Shown here: positions 8,387 through 16,732 of the stretch, in pieces
Layout of the letters: each line of letters starts with the position of its first letter
Numbering within the stretch: position 1 is the first letter of the stretch
Assembly: GCF_016775475.1 (NCBI RefSeq)
Contig: NZ_JAEUXJ010000001.1
Coordinates: 1 to 64,000, forward strand
DNA: 64,000 nucleotides
Direction: 5' to 3'
Origin: Belnapia mucosa
Lineage (GTDB): Bacteria > Pseudomonadota > Alphaproteobacteria > Acetobacterales > Acetobacteraceae
Notes under the pieces: model-generated
The model's input: only the letters and a program-made list of their open reading frames with translations
The model's database searches: none
Told to the model about the DNA's origin: nothing
Program-made: the position numbers and the translations under genes

Positions 8387-9781
8387 ATGCACATCCAGCC
8401 CTCGCGTGCCGACCTGGCCGCGCCGCCGCTGCGCTCGGCACTCAGCCCGCGCACGCGGCTGCTGCTGGAAGGGCGGGTGGTGCCGACCCTGCTGCGGCTC
8501 GCCTGGCCGAACACGCTGGTCATGCTGGCCCAGGCCTCGGTCGGGCTGATCGAGACCTGGTGGGTCGGGCAGTTGGGGACCGAGGCGCTGGCCGGGATGG
8601 CGCTGGTCTTTCCCGGCTTCATGATGATGCAGATGCTCTCGGGCGGGGCGATCGGCGGCGGCATCGCCTCCGCCATCGCCCGGGCGCTGGGCGCCAATCG
8701 GCGCGAGGATGCCGATGCGCTCGTGCTGCATGCGCTGGTGGTGAATGTCGCGCTCGGCCTGGTCTTCACCGGCCTGCTGCTCGGCTTCGGCGCGGCGCTC
8801 TATGCGGCGCTGGGCGGGGAGGGCGAGGCGCTGCAGGCCGCGCTGCTCTATTCGGACGTCGCCTTCGGCGGGGCGGTGCTGACCTGGATCGGCAATGCCT
8901 TCGCCAGCGTGCTGCGTGGCACCGGGACGATGCTGCTGCCCTCGGTCGCCATCATCGCCGGCGTGGTGCTGCTGGTGCCGCTCTCGCCGCTGCTGATCTT
9001 CGGCTGGGGGCCGGTGCCGGCGCTCGGCATCGCCGGGGCGGGCTGGGCGGTGGTGGCGGGCAGCGCGCTTTCGGCCCTGCTGCTGGGCTGGGCGGTCTGC
9101 ACCGGGCGGAGCCCAGCCCGGCTGCGGCCCGCGCGGCTGCGCTGGGCGCTGTTCCGCGACATCCTGGGCGTCGGCGCGGTCGCCTCGGTCAGCACCTTGC
9201 AGACCACGCTGACCATCGCGCTGACCACCGCGGTCGTCGCCCGTGCCGGCGGTACCGATGCGGTGGCCGGCTATGGCACCGGGACGCGGCTGGAATACCT
9301 GCTGATCCCGCTGGTCTTCGGGCTGGGCGCGCCGCTGGTGGCAATGGTCGGGACCAATATCGGCGCCGGGCAGACGGCGCGGGCGCTGCGCATCGCGCTG
9401 ACCGGCGGGGCCCTCGCCTTCCTGGTGACCGAGGCGGTGGGGCTGGCGGCGGCGGCCTGGCCGGAAGCCTGGCTTGGCCTGTTCGGCGCCGAGCCGGCGA
9501 TGCTGGCGACGGGCGCCGCCTATCTGCGCCTGGTCGGGCCGGCCTATGGCTTCTTCGGCCTCGGCCTTTCGCTGTATTTCGCCTCGCAGGGGGCGGGTCG
9601 GCTGGGCTGGCCGCTGCTGGCTGGGCTGCTGCGGCTGGTGGTCGCGGTCGGCGGCGGCTGGCTGGCGCTGCGACTCGGCGGCTCGCTGGACTGGGTCTTC
9701 GCGGCCCTTGCCCTCGGACTGTGCACCTATGGGATCGTGTTGACGACGGTGATTGCGGCCGGGAGCTGGTCCCGCCGTTAG
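8387..9781 (+). CDS. MATE family multidrug/cation efflux transporter
   Basis: This is a 464-residue polytopic inner-membrane protein with about 12 hydrophobic segments and two MatE repeats. The first starts at PTLLRLAWPNTLVMLAQ and the second around FRDILGVGAVASVSTLQ. MATE exporters move cationic drugs or other small molecules out in exchange for Na+ or H+. ATG 8387 is preferred because GGAG ends 6 bases upstream; the alternative ATG 8381 has its GGAG immediately adjacent. The upstream region carries operator-like palindromes, suggesting inducible expression. The substrate is unknown. Confidence 0.9.
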   Translation: MHIQPSRADLAAPPLRSALSPRTRLLLEGRVVPTLLRLAWPNTLVMLAQASVGLIETWWVGQLGTEALAGMALVFPGFMMMQMLSGGAIGGGIASAIARALGANRREDADALVLHALVVNVALGLVFTGLLLGFGAALYAALGGEGEALQAALLYSDVAFGGAVLTWIGNAFASVLRGTGTMLLPSVAIIAGVVLLVPLSPLLIFGWGPVPALGIAGAGWAVVAGSALSALLLGWAVCTGRSPARLRPARLRWALFRDILGVGAVASVSTLQTTLTIALTTAVVARAGGTDAVAGYGTGTRLEYLLIPLVFGLGAPLVAMVGTNIGAGQTARALRIALTGGALAFLVTEAVGLAAAAWPEAWLGLFGAEPAMLATGAAYLRLVGPAYGFFGLGLSLYFASQGAGRLGWPLLAGLLRLVVAVGGGWLALRLGGSLDWVFAALALGLCTYGIVLTTVIAAGSWSRR

Positions 9782-9788
9782 GGACGGC

Positions 9789-10280
9789 ATGACGAGGACA
9801 CGGACGCATATCCGGGCGGCGGCGCTGGCCGGCTTGCTGCCGCTGCTGGCGGCGGCGGGGCCGGCGCCCGAGCTCCGGCCGCCTTTTGCCCAGTCCTGCA
9901 TCTCCTCGCCCTTCGGGGCGCGGGAGGGAGCGGGGCCGCGTGCCTCCCGCCTGCATGGCGGCATCGACATACCGGCCCCGGCTGGCGCCTGGGTCCAGGC
10001 GGCAGCGGCGGGCGAGGTCGTGGCCATCCGCCGCCGCAGCGCGCGGGGGCTGGAGGTCGATCTCCGCCATCCGGGTGGCTGGGTGACGCGCTACGCGCAT
10101 CTCGGCACGGTAGTCCCTGCGCTGGCGGGCGGGCGGCGGCAGTTGGCACAAGGGGAGCGGCTGGGCCGAGTCGGGCGCAGCGGCATCACCTACGGCACGC
10201 ATCTGCATTTCGAGCTGCTGGCCGATGGCGAACGCATCGATCCGGCGGCGCGGCTGCCCCTGCCGGCCTGCGGGCGCTGA
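9789..10280 (+). CDS. M23 family (LytM-type) peptidase
   Basis: This 163-residue protein has an N-terminal signal peptide (RAAALAGLLPLLAAAGPA) and an M23 zinc metallopeptidase domain. The Zn ligands are visible as HGGID (H-x3-D) and THLHFEL (H-x-H). Such enzymes cut peptidoglycan cross-links, or act as amidase activators when degenerate; here the metal ligands look intact. It is short, with no LysM or coiled-coil region. The start lies 8 bases after the stop of the MATE gene, so cotranscription is likely. In situ it would act in the periplasm. Confidence 0.87.
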   Translation: MTRTRTHIRAAALAGLLPLLAAAGPAPELRPPFAQSCISSPFGAREGAGPRASRLHGGIDIPAPAGAWVQAAAAGEVVAIRRRSARGLEVDLRHPGGWVTRYAHLGTVVPALAGGRRQLAQGERLGRVGRSGITYGTHLHFELLADGERIDPAARLPLPACGR

Positions 10281-10355
10281 AACGGCTCGCCCCCGGCATG
10301 ATCGCCAGGGCTTGATAGCGGGAGCGTGACAGAGCGGCCTCGCGACCGCGGGGAA

Positions 10356-10364
10356 TGGTATACA
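10356..10364 (+). promoter_or_regulatory. Possible extended -10 promoter of the repeat-protein gene
   Basis: TGGTATACA (extended -10, TGn-TATACA) lies 33 bases before the chosen ATG and 20 bases before the GAGGAG ribosome site. No clear -35 precedes it, which extended -10 promoters can tolerate. This is a motif match only. Confidence 0.3.
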
Positions 10365-10396
10365 CTTCCTTACCGGGGCGACGAGGAGACAGGCCG

Positions 10397-13300
10397 ATGG
10401 GTATGGAGTGGCAGCGCGCCAGCCTTTGGCGCCGATCGGCTGCGCGCCTCGATGCATCCTTCCTCGAGCCGGGGGAGGTGCGCATGCCGCCGCCGCGCCG
10501 GCCGCGCCCGCCGGCGGTGGACATCTCCGCCAGCGAGGAGGCCGAGAGCAATGCCCGCCATGCCCGGGCCCGGCTGCGGGAGCAGTTCCGCGACCGGGTG
10601 ACCTCGGTGGAGATGGGCGTGCTCGGCCTCGGCGGCATCGCGCTGGCGAGCCTGTTGAACCAGGAGGGGCTGCGGCGCGAGGAGGGGGCTCAGGCGAGCC
10701 CGATCGCGCCCGGCACCGTGCCGTCCCCTGGCGACATCGCGGAGGCAACGCCCGGCGCCCCGGCCGGCAGCGCGGCCCTACAGGAGGAGCAGCGGGCCGA
10801 TGCGATCGGCTGGTCCGCCATCATCGCCGATATCGGCGGCGGCCGCCGTGCGCTGCGCGGCACCACCATCATCCCGAGCGTCACCTATCGGGCCTCGCTG
10901 GAGAGCGAGGCAGCCGCGGCCAAACCCGCGCCCGGCAGCCTGTTCTCCTCGGGCCGTAGCGGCACCGAGGGCACGACTGTCGTGAAGGCGGTGGTGCTGG
11001 CTGATGCGGCGGCGGGTCTCGTCCATGCCGATATGGCCGCGGCCGGCCAGGCCGCCGATCTGGACCCATCGGCCCTGGCCGTGCTGGCGGGGCAGACGGA
11101 TCTGGCCCGGGCCAGGCTGGTCGAGACCGGCCCGACCAAGGCGCAGCCCGTGGCGGCCACCGCGACCGATGCCGCTAAGCCGGCCGCCGCCATGCCTCTG
11201 CAGCCCGGATCGGCCGCCGACGCGCCGCGGGCGGAGGCGGTGGTGATGATGGAGAAGCCGCCCAGCATCGCCACCAGCGCGCCGGTGAAGCAGGAGGCCG
11301 CGCCGCCACCGCGCAGCACCCCGGTCGAGAGCAATCCGGCGCCGGTCGAGGCGCATGGCGACGAGGTCGCCGCGACGACGCCCCAGAAATCCGCGCCTGT
11401 CCCGCAGCCGGTGAAGCAGGTCGCGGTGGTGACGCCGGTCCTCGACACGGTCAGCAAGCCGCAGCTGGATGACGCGCCGGCCTCCCCCCAGCATGCCGCG
11501 AGCGGGGATCATCAGGCCCCGGTTACGGTGAAGGTCCCGCCGGTCCAGACCGTATCCGACACGGTTGATCGCGGACTCGGCCCGATGGAGGCCGCCATGC
11601 AGCAGGCGGCCGACCCCGTGGCGGGGGCGGTGGCGGTCGGCCTCGGTGCCATCGTGGTGGCTGCCGTGGATACGGCGCTGGCCGATACGGCCACCACGGT
11701 GAAGGATGCCGTTACCCAGGCCACGACCGGGCTGGGCAAAGGTGTGGCCGATACAGTCGGCGCGGCGACTCATGGCCAGGATGTCGCGGCCACGGCTTCC
11801 GATCACGGCCAGGCGGTGGCCGGCTTGGCCGGCCAAGTGACAGGCAAGGAGGTCGCCGGAGTTGGCCTGACGAAGCCGGCGGCCGATGTGGCGACGGGCA
11901 ACCCCGTCTCGGATCTGGTCGGTCACCTGACCGGCAAGGATGTTGCCGCGGGCGGCGTGACGAAGCCGGCCGCCGATGCGACGGGGCCGGGCAACCCGAT
12001 TTCCGACCTGGCCAGCCATGTCACCGGCAAGGACGTTGCCGCGGCCGGCCTGACTAAGCCGGCCGTCGATGCGACGGGGCCGGGCAACCCGATCTCCGAC
12101 TTGGTCGGCCATGTCACCGGCAAGGACGTCATCGCGGATGGCGCGGCGAAGCCGGCGGCCGATGCGACGGGGCCGGGCAACCCGATCTCCGACTTGGTCG
12201 GCCATGTCACCGGCAAGGACGTTGCCGCGGGCGGCCTGACGAAGCCGGCCGTCGATGCGACGGGGCCGGGCAACCCGATCTCCGACTTGGTCGGCCATGT
12301 CACCGGCAAGGATGTTACTGCGGGTGGCGTGACGAAGCCGGCGGTCGATGCGACGGGGCCGGGCAACCCGATTTCCGATCTGGTCAGCCATGTCACCGGC
12401 AAGGACGGTGCTGCGGGTGGCGTGACGAAGCCCGCGGTCGATGCGACGGGGCCGGGCAACCCGATTTCCGACCTGGTCAGCCATGTCACCGGCAAGGACG
12501 TCATCGCGGATGGCGCGGCGAAGCCGGCGACCGATGCGGCGGGGCCGGGCAACCCGATTTCCGATCTGGTCAGCCATGTCACCGGCAAGGACGTTGCCGC
12601 GGATGGCGCGGCGAAGCCGGCGGCCGATGCGGCGGGGCCGGGCAATCCGGTCTCGGATCTGGTCAGCCATGTCACCGGCAAGGACGTCATCGCAGATGGC
12701 GCGGCGAAGCCGGCGGCCGATGCGGCGGGGCCGGGCAATCCGGTCTCGGATCTGGTCAGCCATGTCACCGGCAAGGACGTCATCGCAGATGGCGCGGCGA
12801 AGCCGGCGGCCGATGCGACGGGGCCGGGCAACCCGGTTTCGGATCTGGTCAGCCATGTCACCGGCAAGGACGTCATCGCGGATGGCGCAACGAAGCCGGC
12901 GGCCGAGGCGGCGACGCCGGGCAATGCCGCCCCTGGCCTGATCGATCATGGCACCGGACCGGCCGCGTCGGCGGACCCGCCCGGGAAGGCAACCGATGGC
13001 CCGGTCGCCGATCTGCTCGACCACTTTACCGGGCAGGATAAGGCGGCGTCTCCGCCTGCGAAGACCGCGGCCGAGGGCACTCCCGCGGCGACTGCGGCCT
13101 CGAACGGGCTGGATCACGCCCCCGGCCAAGCCGTCGCCAACGGCCATGCGGCGAAGGGTGGCGACGCACCTGCGGCCGGCGGCAACCCGGTCGCCGCCCT
13201 GCCCGACCACCCGACCGGGAAGGACAGCCCTGCGGCGCAGCCGGTCAAGACGGCCGGCGATCCGACCCCGGCCCCCAAGCCGATCGCAGACGCGGCGGAT

Positions 13301-13681
13301 CACGGTGCCGGCCCGGCCGTGGCCGCCGGTCATCCCGCCCAGGCTGCTGATCCGGCGGTGCCGGCCAATCCCGTCACCGATCTGCTTCAGACCGTCACGG
13401 ACAAGGCCACCGCCACCGATCAGCCACCCGGCCTGGACCACGCCACGCCGGCCAGCCCCGCGGTGGTCCATGCGGACCCTGTGACTCCGGCCGATACGAC
13501 GCTGTCACCCCTGGTGCAGCTCGTGCTGCATACGGATGACCTCTTCCTCTTCCCGACGACCGAGACCGCCGTGCCGGACGGGCATCTCCTGGTGATAGGA
13601 CCCGACCACGCGCTGCATCCGCTGCCGTCGGAGGCGATGGAGCACATGCTGTTGGCCCATCTGGACCACCCGCTGATATAG
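10397..13681 (+). CDS. Large Ala/Gly/Pro-rich protein with about twelve 31-residue tandem repeats, function unknown
   Basis: This 1,094-residue protein is preceded by GAGGAG 8-9 bases before ATG 10397. The N-terminus is basic (about 60 residues), with a weak hydrophobic segment LGLGGIALASLL near residue 80 and no clear signal peptide. A low-complexity Ala/Pro/Thr/Lys region leads to the tandem array at 11846-12958. Each 31-residue unit has the pattern KDV-x6-KPA-x-DA-x-GPGNP-[IV]-SDL-x2-HVTG. Five or so decayed copies follow up to about residue 1025. The last 50 residues are unlike the rest and end in hydrophobic/His-rich sequence (LVQLVLHTDDLFLF, HPLPSEAMEHMLLAH). I recognise no family. The layout suggests an extended spacer or stalk between two terminal modules, but location and partner are unknown. 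The preceding gene is a cell-wall peptidase. Confidence 0.75.
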   Translation: MGMEWQRASLWRRSAARLDASFLEPGEVRMPPPRRPRPPAVDISASEEAESNARHARARLREQFRDRVTSVEMGVLGLGGIALASLLNQEGLRREEGAQASPIAPGTVPSPGDIAEATPGAPAGSAALQEEQRADAIGWSAIIADIGGGRRALRGTTIIPSVTYRASLESEAAAAKPAPGSLFSSGRSGTEGTTVVKAVVLADAAAGLVHADMAAAGQAADLDPSALAVLAGQTDLARARLVETGPTKAQPVAATATDAAKPAAAMPLQPGSAADAPRAEAVVMMEKPPSIATSAPVKQEAAPPPRSTPVESNPAPVEAHGDEVAATTPQKSAPVPQPVKQVAVVTPVLDTVSKPQLDDAPASPQHAASGDHQAPVTVKVPPVQTVSDTVDRGLGPMEAAMQQAADPVAGAVAVGLGAIVVAAVDTALADTATTVKDAVTQATTGLGKGVADTVGAATHGQDVAATASDHGQAVAGLAGQVTGKEVAGVGLTKPAADVATGNPVSDLVGHLTGKDVAAGGVTKPAADATGPGNPISDLASHVTGKDVAAAGLTKPAVDATGPGNPISDLVGHVTGKDVIADGAAKPAADATGPGNPISDLVGHVTGKDVAAGGLTKPAVDATGPGNPISDLVGHVTGKDVTAGGVTKPAVDATGPGNPISDLVSHVTGKDGAAGGVTKPAVDATGPGNPISDLVSHVTGKDVIADGAAKPATDAAGPGNPISDLVSHVTGKDVAADGAAKPAADAAGPGNPVSDLVSHVTGKDVIADGAAKPAADAAGPGNPVSDLVSHVTGKDVIADGAAKPAADATGPGNPVSDLVSHVTGKDVIADGATKPAAEAATPGNAAPGLIDHGTGPAASADPPGKATDGPVADLLDHFTGQDKAASPPAKTAAEGTPAATAASNGLDHAPGQAVANGHAAKGGDAPAAGGNPVAALPDHPTGKDSPAAQPVKTAGDPTPAPKPIADAADHGAGPAVAAGHPAQAADPAVPANPVTDLLQTVTDKATATDQPPGLDHATPASPAVVHADPVTPADTTLSPLVQLVLHTDDLFLFPTTETAVPDGHLLVIGPDHALHPLPSEAMEHMLLAHLDHPLI
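11846..12958 (+). repeat. 93-bp in-frame tandem repeat array (about 12 copies)
   Basis: The first unit is 90 bp (11846-11935). Ten 93-bp units follow (11936-12865), then a diverged copy (12866-12958). Units differ mainly at a short variable segment just after KDV (IADGAAKP, AAGGLTKP or AAAGLTKP), and blocks of adjacent copies share the same variant. That pattern is expected from recent unequal crossing-over or slippage. The array is purely coding. Confidence 0.9.
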
Positions 13682-13689
13682 GGACCCTT

Positions 13690-13719
13690 GGGCAAGGCCG
13701 ATCCGCTTCGGCCTTGCCC
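13690..13719. terminator. Hairpin terminator between convergent genes
   Basis: A perfect 12-bp stem (GGGCAAGGCCGA / TCGGCCTTGCCC) with a 6-base loop lies between the stop of the repeat protein and the stop of the convergent selO. No long T-run follows on either side. Position and symmetry suggest a bidirectional transcription barrier. Confidence 0.6.
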
Positions 13720-13733
13720 GATCCCCCTGACGG

Positions 13734-15203
13734 TCAGGTGCCACAGAAGGTCTGCAGCACCCGCTGCTCCGGCTCGGGCGGGGCGGCATAGGCGGCGAAA
13801 TGGGGCTGGTCCTCGAAGGGCCGCGCCAGCACCGCCAGCAGCTCCTCGAAGGGGGCGAAATCCTCGCGCTCCGTCGCGGCAGCCAGCGCCGCCTCCACCC
13901 GGTGGTTGCGCGGGATGAAGGCCGGGTTCACCGCCCGCATCGCCGCGGCGCGTTCGGCCGGCGTCGCACTCTCCGCCTCCACCCGGGCCCGCCAGCGCGG
14001 CGCCCAGCCGGCATAGCCGGGGAAAAGCGCGACCAGCGCCGCATCGCCGGCCGGGTCGGCCGCTGCCTCGGCCAGGAAGCGGAAGGTCAGCGTGAAATCC
14101 GCACTGCCCTCGGCCATGGCGCCGAGCAGCTCGCCGACCAGCGCCGCATCCTCCTCGCCCGCCGTCGCCAAGCCGAGCTTCCGCCGCATCCCGTCCAGCC
14201 AGGCGCCCTGGAATTGCGGGACATAGGCGGCCAGCGCATCCTGCGCCGCGCTCATCGCCTTGTCCTCGTCGTCGGACAGGAGCGGCAGCAGGGCCTCCGC
14301 CAGCCGGGCCAGGTTCCATTGGGCGATGCGCGGCTGGTTGCCATAGGCATAGCGCCCGGCATGGTCGATGGAGCTGTAGACGGTCGCCGGGTCGTAATGG
14401 TCCATGAAGGCGCAGGGGCCGTAATCGATGGTCTCGCCGGAGATGGCGCAGTTGTCGGTATTCATCACCCCGTGAATGAAGCCGATCTGCATCCATTGCG
14501 CGATCAGCCGTGCTTGGCGGCCGATCACCCCCTCCAGCAGGGCGAGATAGGGGGAGGGGGCCGCAGCCGCCTCCGGATAGTGGCGGGCGATCACATGGTC
14601 GGCCAGCAGCCGCACCGCCTCCAGATCGCCGCGGGCGGCGAAATACTGGAAGGTGCCGACGCGGATATGGCTGGCGGCGACCCGCGTCAGCACTGCGCCC
14701 GGCAGCGCCGTCTCGCGGAAGACCGATTCGCCGGTGGTGACGGCGGCGAGGCTGCGGGTGGTCGGCACGCCGAGCGCCGCCATCGCCTCGCTGATGATGT
14801 ATTCGCGCAGGACCGGGCCGATCGCCGCCCGCCCGTCGCCGCCGCGCGACCAGGGGGTGCGGCCGGAACCCTTGAGCTGGAGGTCCCGCCGCTGCCCGTC
14901 GCGCCCCACCACCTCGCCCAGCAGGATGGCGCGGCCATCGCCGAGCTGCGGGTTGAAATGGCCGAATTGATGGCCGGCATAGGCCTCGGCGATGAAGGCC
15001 GAGCCTTCCGCCACCCGGTTGCCGGCGAGGATCTCCACCCCCTCCGGGCTCGCCAGCGCGGCGGGATCGAGGCCGAGCTGCTCGGCGAGCGGGGTGTTCA
15101 GTCGGACCAGCCGTGGCGCCGCAACCGGCTTCGGGGCCTCGCGCGAATAGAAGCGCTCCGGCAGCTGGGCATAGAGGGTGTCGAAGGGGATCCGGACGGA
15201 CAT
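13734..15203 (-). CDS. selO: Protein adenylyltransferase SelO (YdiU/UPF0061)
   Basis: This 489-residue pseudokinase-fold enzyme transfers AMP from ATP to Ser/Thr/Tyr of target proteins. In E. coli it AMPylates redox proteins during oxidative stress. Conserved blocks seen are [57 protein letters not shown] and [20 protein letters not shown]. The protein ends FCGT, keeping the Cys three residues from the C-terminus where many eukaryotic SelO proteins have selenocysteine. ATG 15203 is chosen because GGGGAGG lies 8 bases upstream; ATG 15209 is too close to it. It is a single gene convergent with the repeat-protein gene. Confidence 0.95.
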   Translation of the reverse strand: MSVRIPFDTLYAQLPERFYSREAPKPVAAPRLVRLNTPLAEQLGLDPAALASPEGVEILAGNRVAEGSAFIAEAYAGHQFGHFNPQLGDGRAILLGEVVGRDGQRRDLQLKGSGRTPWSRGGDGRAAIGPVLREYIISEAMAALGVPTTRSLAAVTTGESVFRETALPGAVLTRVAASHIRVGTFQYFAARGDLEAVRLLADHVIARHYPEAAAAPSPYLALLEGVIGRQARLIAQWMQIGFIHGVMNTDNCAISGETIDYGPCAFMDHYDPATVYSSIDHAGRYAYGNQPRIAQWNLARLAEALLPLLSDDEDKAMSAAQDALAAYVPQFQGAWLDGMRRKLGLATAGEEDAALVGELLGAMAEGSADFTLTFRFLAEAAADPAGDAALVALFPGYAGWAPRWRARVEAESATPAERAAAMRAVNPAFIPRNHRVEAALAAATEREDFAPFEELLAVLARPFEDQPHFAAYAAPPEPEQRVLQTFCGT

Positions 15204-15272
15204 GGGCATGGCCTCCCCGGCGGGACTCGCCGCGCCGGCTTAAACACTAGGATCATGGAACGCCGTCCGGCG

Positions 15273-16580
15273 TCAGGGTTCCTCGGCGGCCATGGCCTCG
15301 GTCGGGCGCGGCGCCGGCAGGCCAAGCCAGTTGCGCAGCGCGGCCAGGGTCTCGGGCGGCAGGCGCAGCCCGGCTGCGGTAGCCTGGCGGGTGAGGGTGG
15401 CATAGAGGAAGCGGGCCAGCCGGGCGGCGCTGTCATCCGGCCGGGCCGCCGGCTGCCAGTCGAAGCGGCCGCGCTGCAGCCAGGACACCACCGCCTCCAC
15501 CGCCCCGGCCGGGATGTCGAAGCCGGCGGCGATGCCTTCCGCGACCAGCGCCGCCCGCTGCTCCGGCCCCGGCGCGGCCGGGAGGGGCAGCAGTGCGGCG
15601 AGCCGGTCGAGCAGGAAGCCCATCTCCTCCGCGCCCAGCCGCGGCAACTCCTCGCCCAGCGCCGCGCGCAGCTCCGTCAGGGAGCGGGGATCGGGTTCGG
15701 ACTCTGGCGCCGGCTCCGGCTGGGCGAGGGAGGGTCGCTCATGCCGGTTCGGGTCATAGAGCCAGCCGCCGCCCGGCCCCGCCTCCAGCGCCAGGTCGCG
15801 CGCGCCTTCGATCAGCTTGGCCAGCGTCCCCGCCCCGCCGAAGCGGCTGCGGCGGACCCAGGCGCCGCATTCCTCATGGATGCGCTTGCCGAGCACCGGC
15901 AGGTGCAGCGGCACGGGCGAGGCGGCGACCATGCGGCGCAGTGCCTCCAGGATCGCGGCGCGCTGGGCCTCGGGCTCGGCCGGGTCGGGGATGCGGTCGG
16001 GCCCGGAGGCGGGTTCGGGCGGCAGGGCGGCAAGGGCGAATTCACCGAGCGGGATCACCTGGTCGGCCGCGGCGCGGAAGGCCGGTGCCGAGGCGTCCTG
16101 GGTGACGACCAGGACCCGCCGGTCATGCTCCCGCAGCCGGTGCAGCAGCGGGGTGAAGTCGCTGTCGCCGGAAAGGATCACGACCTCCTCGAAGCGGGTG
16201 GGATGGGCGAGCGCGTCCACCACATCCAGCGCCATGACGATATCGGCGGCGTTCTTCAGCCGTGCGAGGCGCGGACAATCCACCACGCTGAAGCCGGCGC
16301 GGACGAAATCCGGGCGGAAGCGGCTGTAGAAGAGCCGCGGCTGGCCGAGCCATTGCGCCAGCTCCCCGCCCTGCTCCGGCTCGATCCAGCCGGCCGGGTT
16401 CAGGTAGCAGCGGCGGACCAGGAAGCGCCGCGGCCCGCCCGGCGCGGCCTCGGCCAGCCAGGTGAGCCAGCGGCCGGGATTGGAGGCGAAATTCCAGGCG
16501 GCAGCCTCGTCCAGCGCAGCGAGGCCGGCGAAGACATTATCGAAGTCGACATACAGGGCGGCGCGGCGCGGCTCCGTCAA
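15273..16580 (-). CDS. NYN domain-containing protein (PIN-like nuclease fold)
   Basis: This is a 435-residue protein from a probable TTG start at 16580, with GGGAGGAAAG 7 bases upstream. A longer TTG start at 16628 is possible. The first 180 residues are a NYN domain: AALYVDFDNVF (first acidic motif), KNAADIVMALDVVDAL (second Asp set) and VVILSGDSDFTPLL (third). These are the metal-binding acidic residues of LabA/Vpa0982-type putative RNases. The remaining 250 residues are Ala/Arg-rich, with two regions (about 205-255 and 285-420) that may be OST-HTH or winged-helix RNA-binding modules, but I cannot confirm that. The gene diverges from thrS. The likely role is RNA processing; the target is unknown. 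Confidence 0.8.
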   Translation of the reverse strand: MTEPRRAALYVDFDNVFAGLAALDEAAAWNFASNPGRWLTWLAEAAPGGPRRFLVRRCYLNPAGWIEPEQGGELAQWLGQPRLFYSRFRPDFVRAGFSVVDCPRLARLKNAADIVMALDVVDALAHPTRFEEVVILSGDSDFTPLLHRLREHDRRVLVVTQDASAPAFRAAADQVIPLGEFALAALPPEPASGPDRIPDPAEPEAQRAAILEALRRMVAASPVPLHLPVLGKRIHEECGAWVRRSRFGGAGTLAKLIEGARDLALEAGPGGGWLYDPNRHERPSLAQPEPAPESEPDPRSLTELRAALGEELPRLGAEEMGFLLDRLAALLPLPAAPGPEQRAALVAEGIAAGFDIPAGAVEAVVSWLQRGRFDWQPAARPDDSAARLARFLYATLTRQATAAGLRLPPETLAALRNWLGLPAPRPTEAMAAEEP

Positions 16581-16732
16581 AGGCTGGTCTTTCCTCCCCG
16601 CGCGGCTTGAATTGGCCGCAGGTTGCAAACAATTAGGTCCGCCCGGGCGGCAAGCAAGCGTGCCGCTTGACGGGAGCCGCGCGCGCTGGCCATGGTCCGC
16701 GCCCCGCCAGACCCAAGGATACAGCCAGAGCC

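Noticed and set aside
11846..12958. CRISPR array or satellite DNA
   Set aside because: Units are 93 bp with no spacers, stay in one reading frame and encode a regular protein repeat.
10778..13471. An 897-codon open frame antisense to the repeat protein
   Set aside because: It mirrors the repeat array and has no good start; the plus frame has a ribosome site, and its repeat variants keep a sensible protein pattern.
13800..16610. A 936-codon open frame antisense to selO and the NYN gene
   Set aside because: The minus-strand genes have clear catalytic motifs; the plus frame is compositionally artificial.
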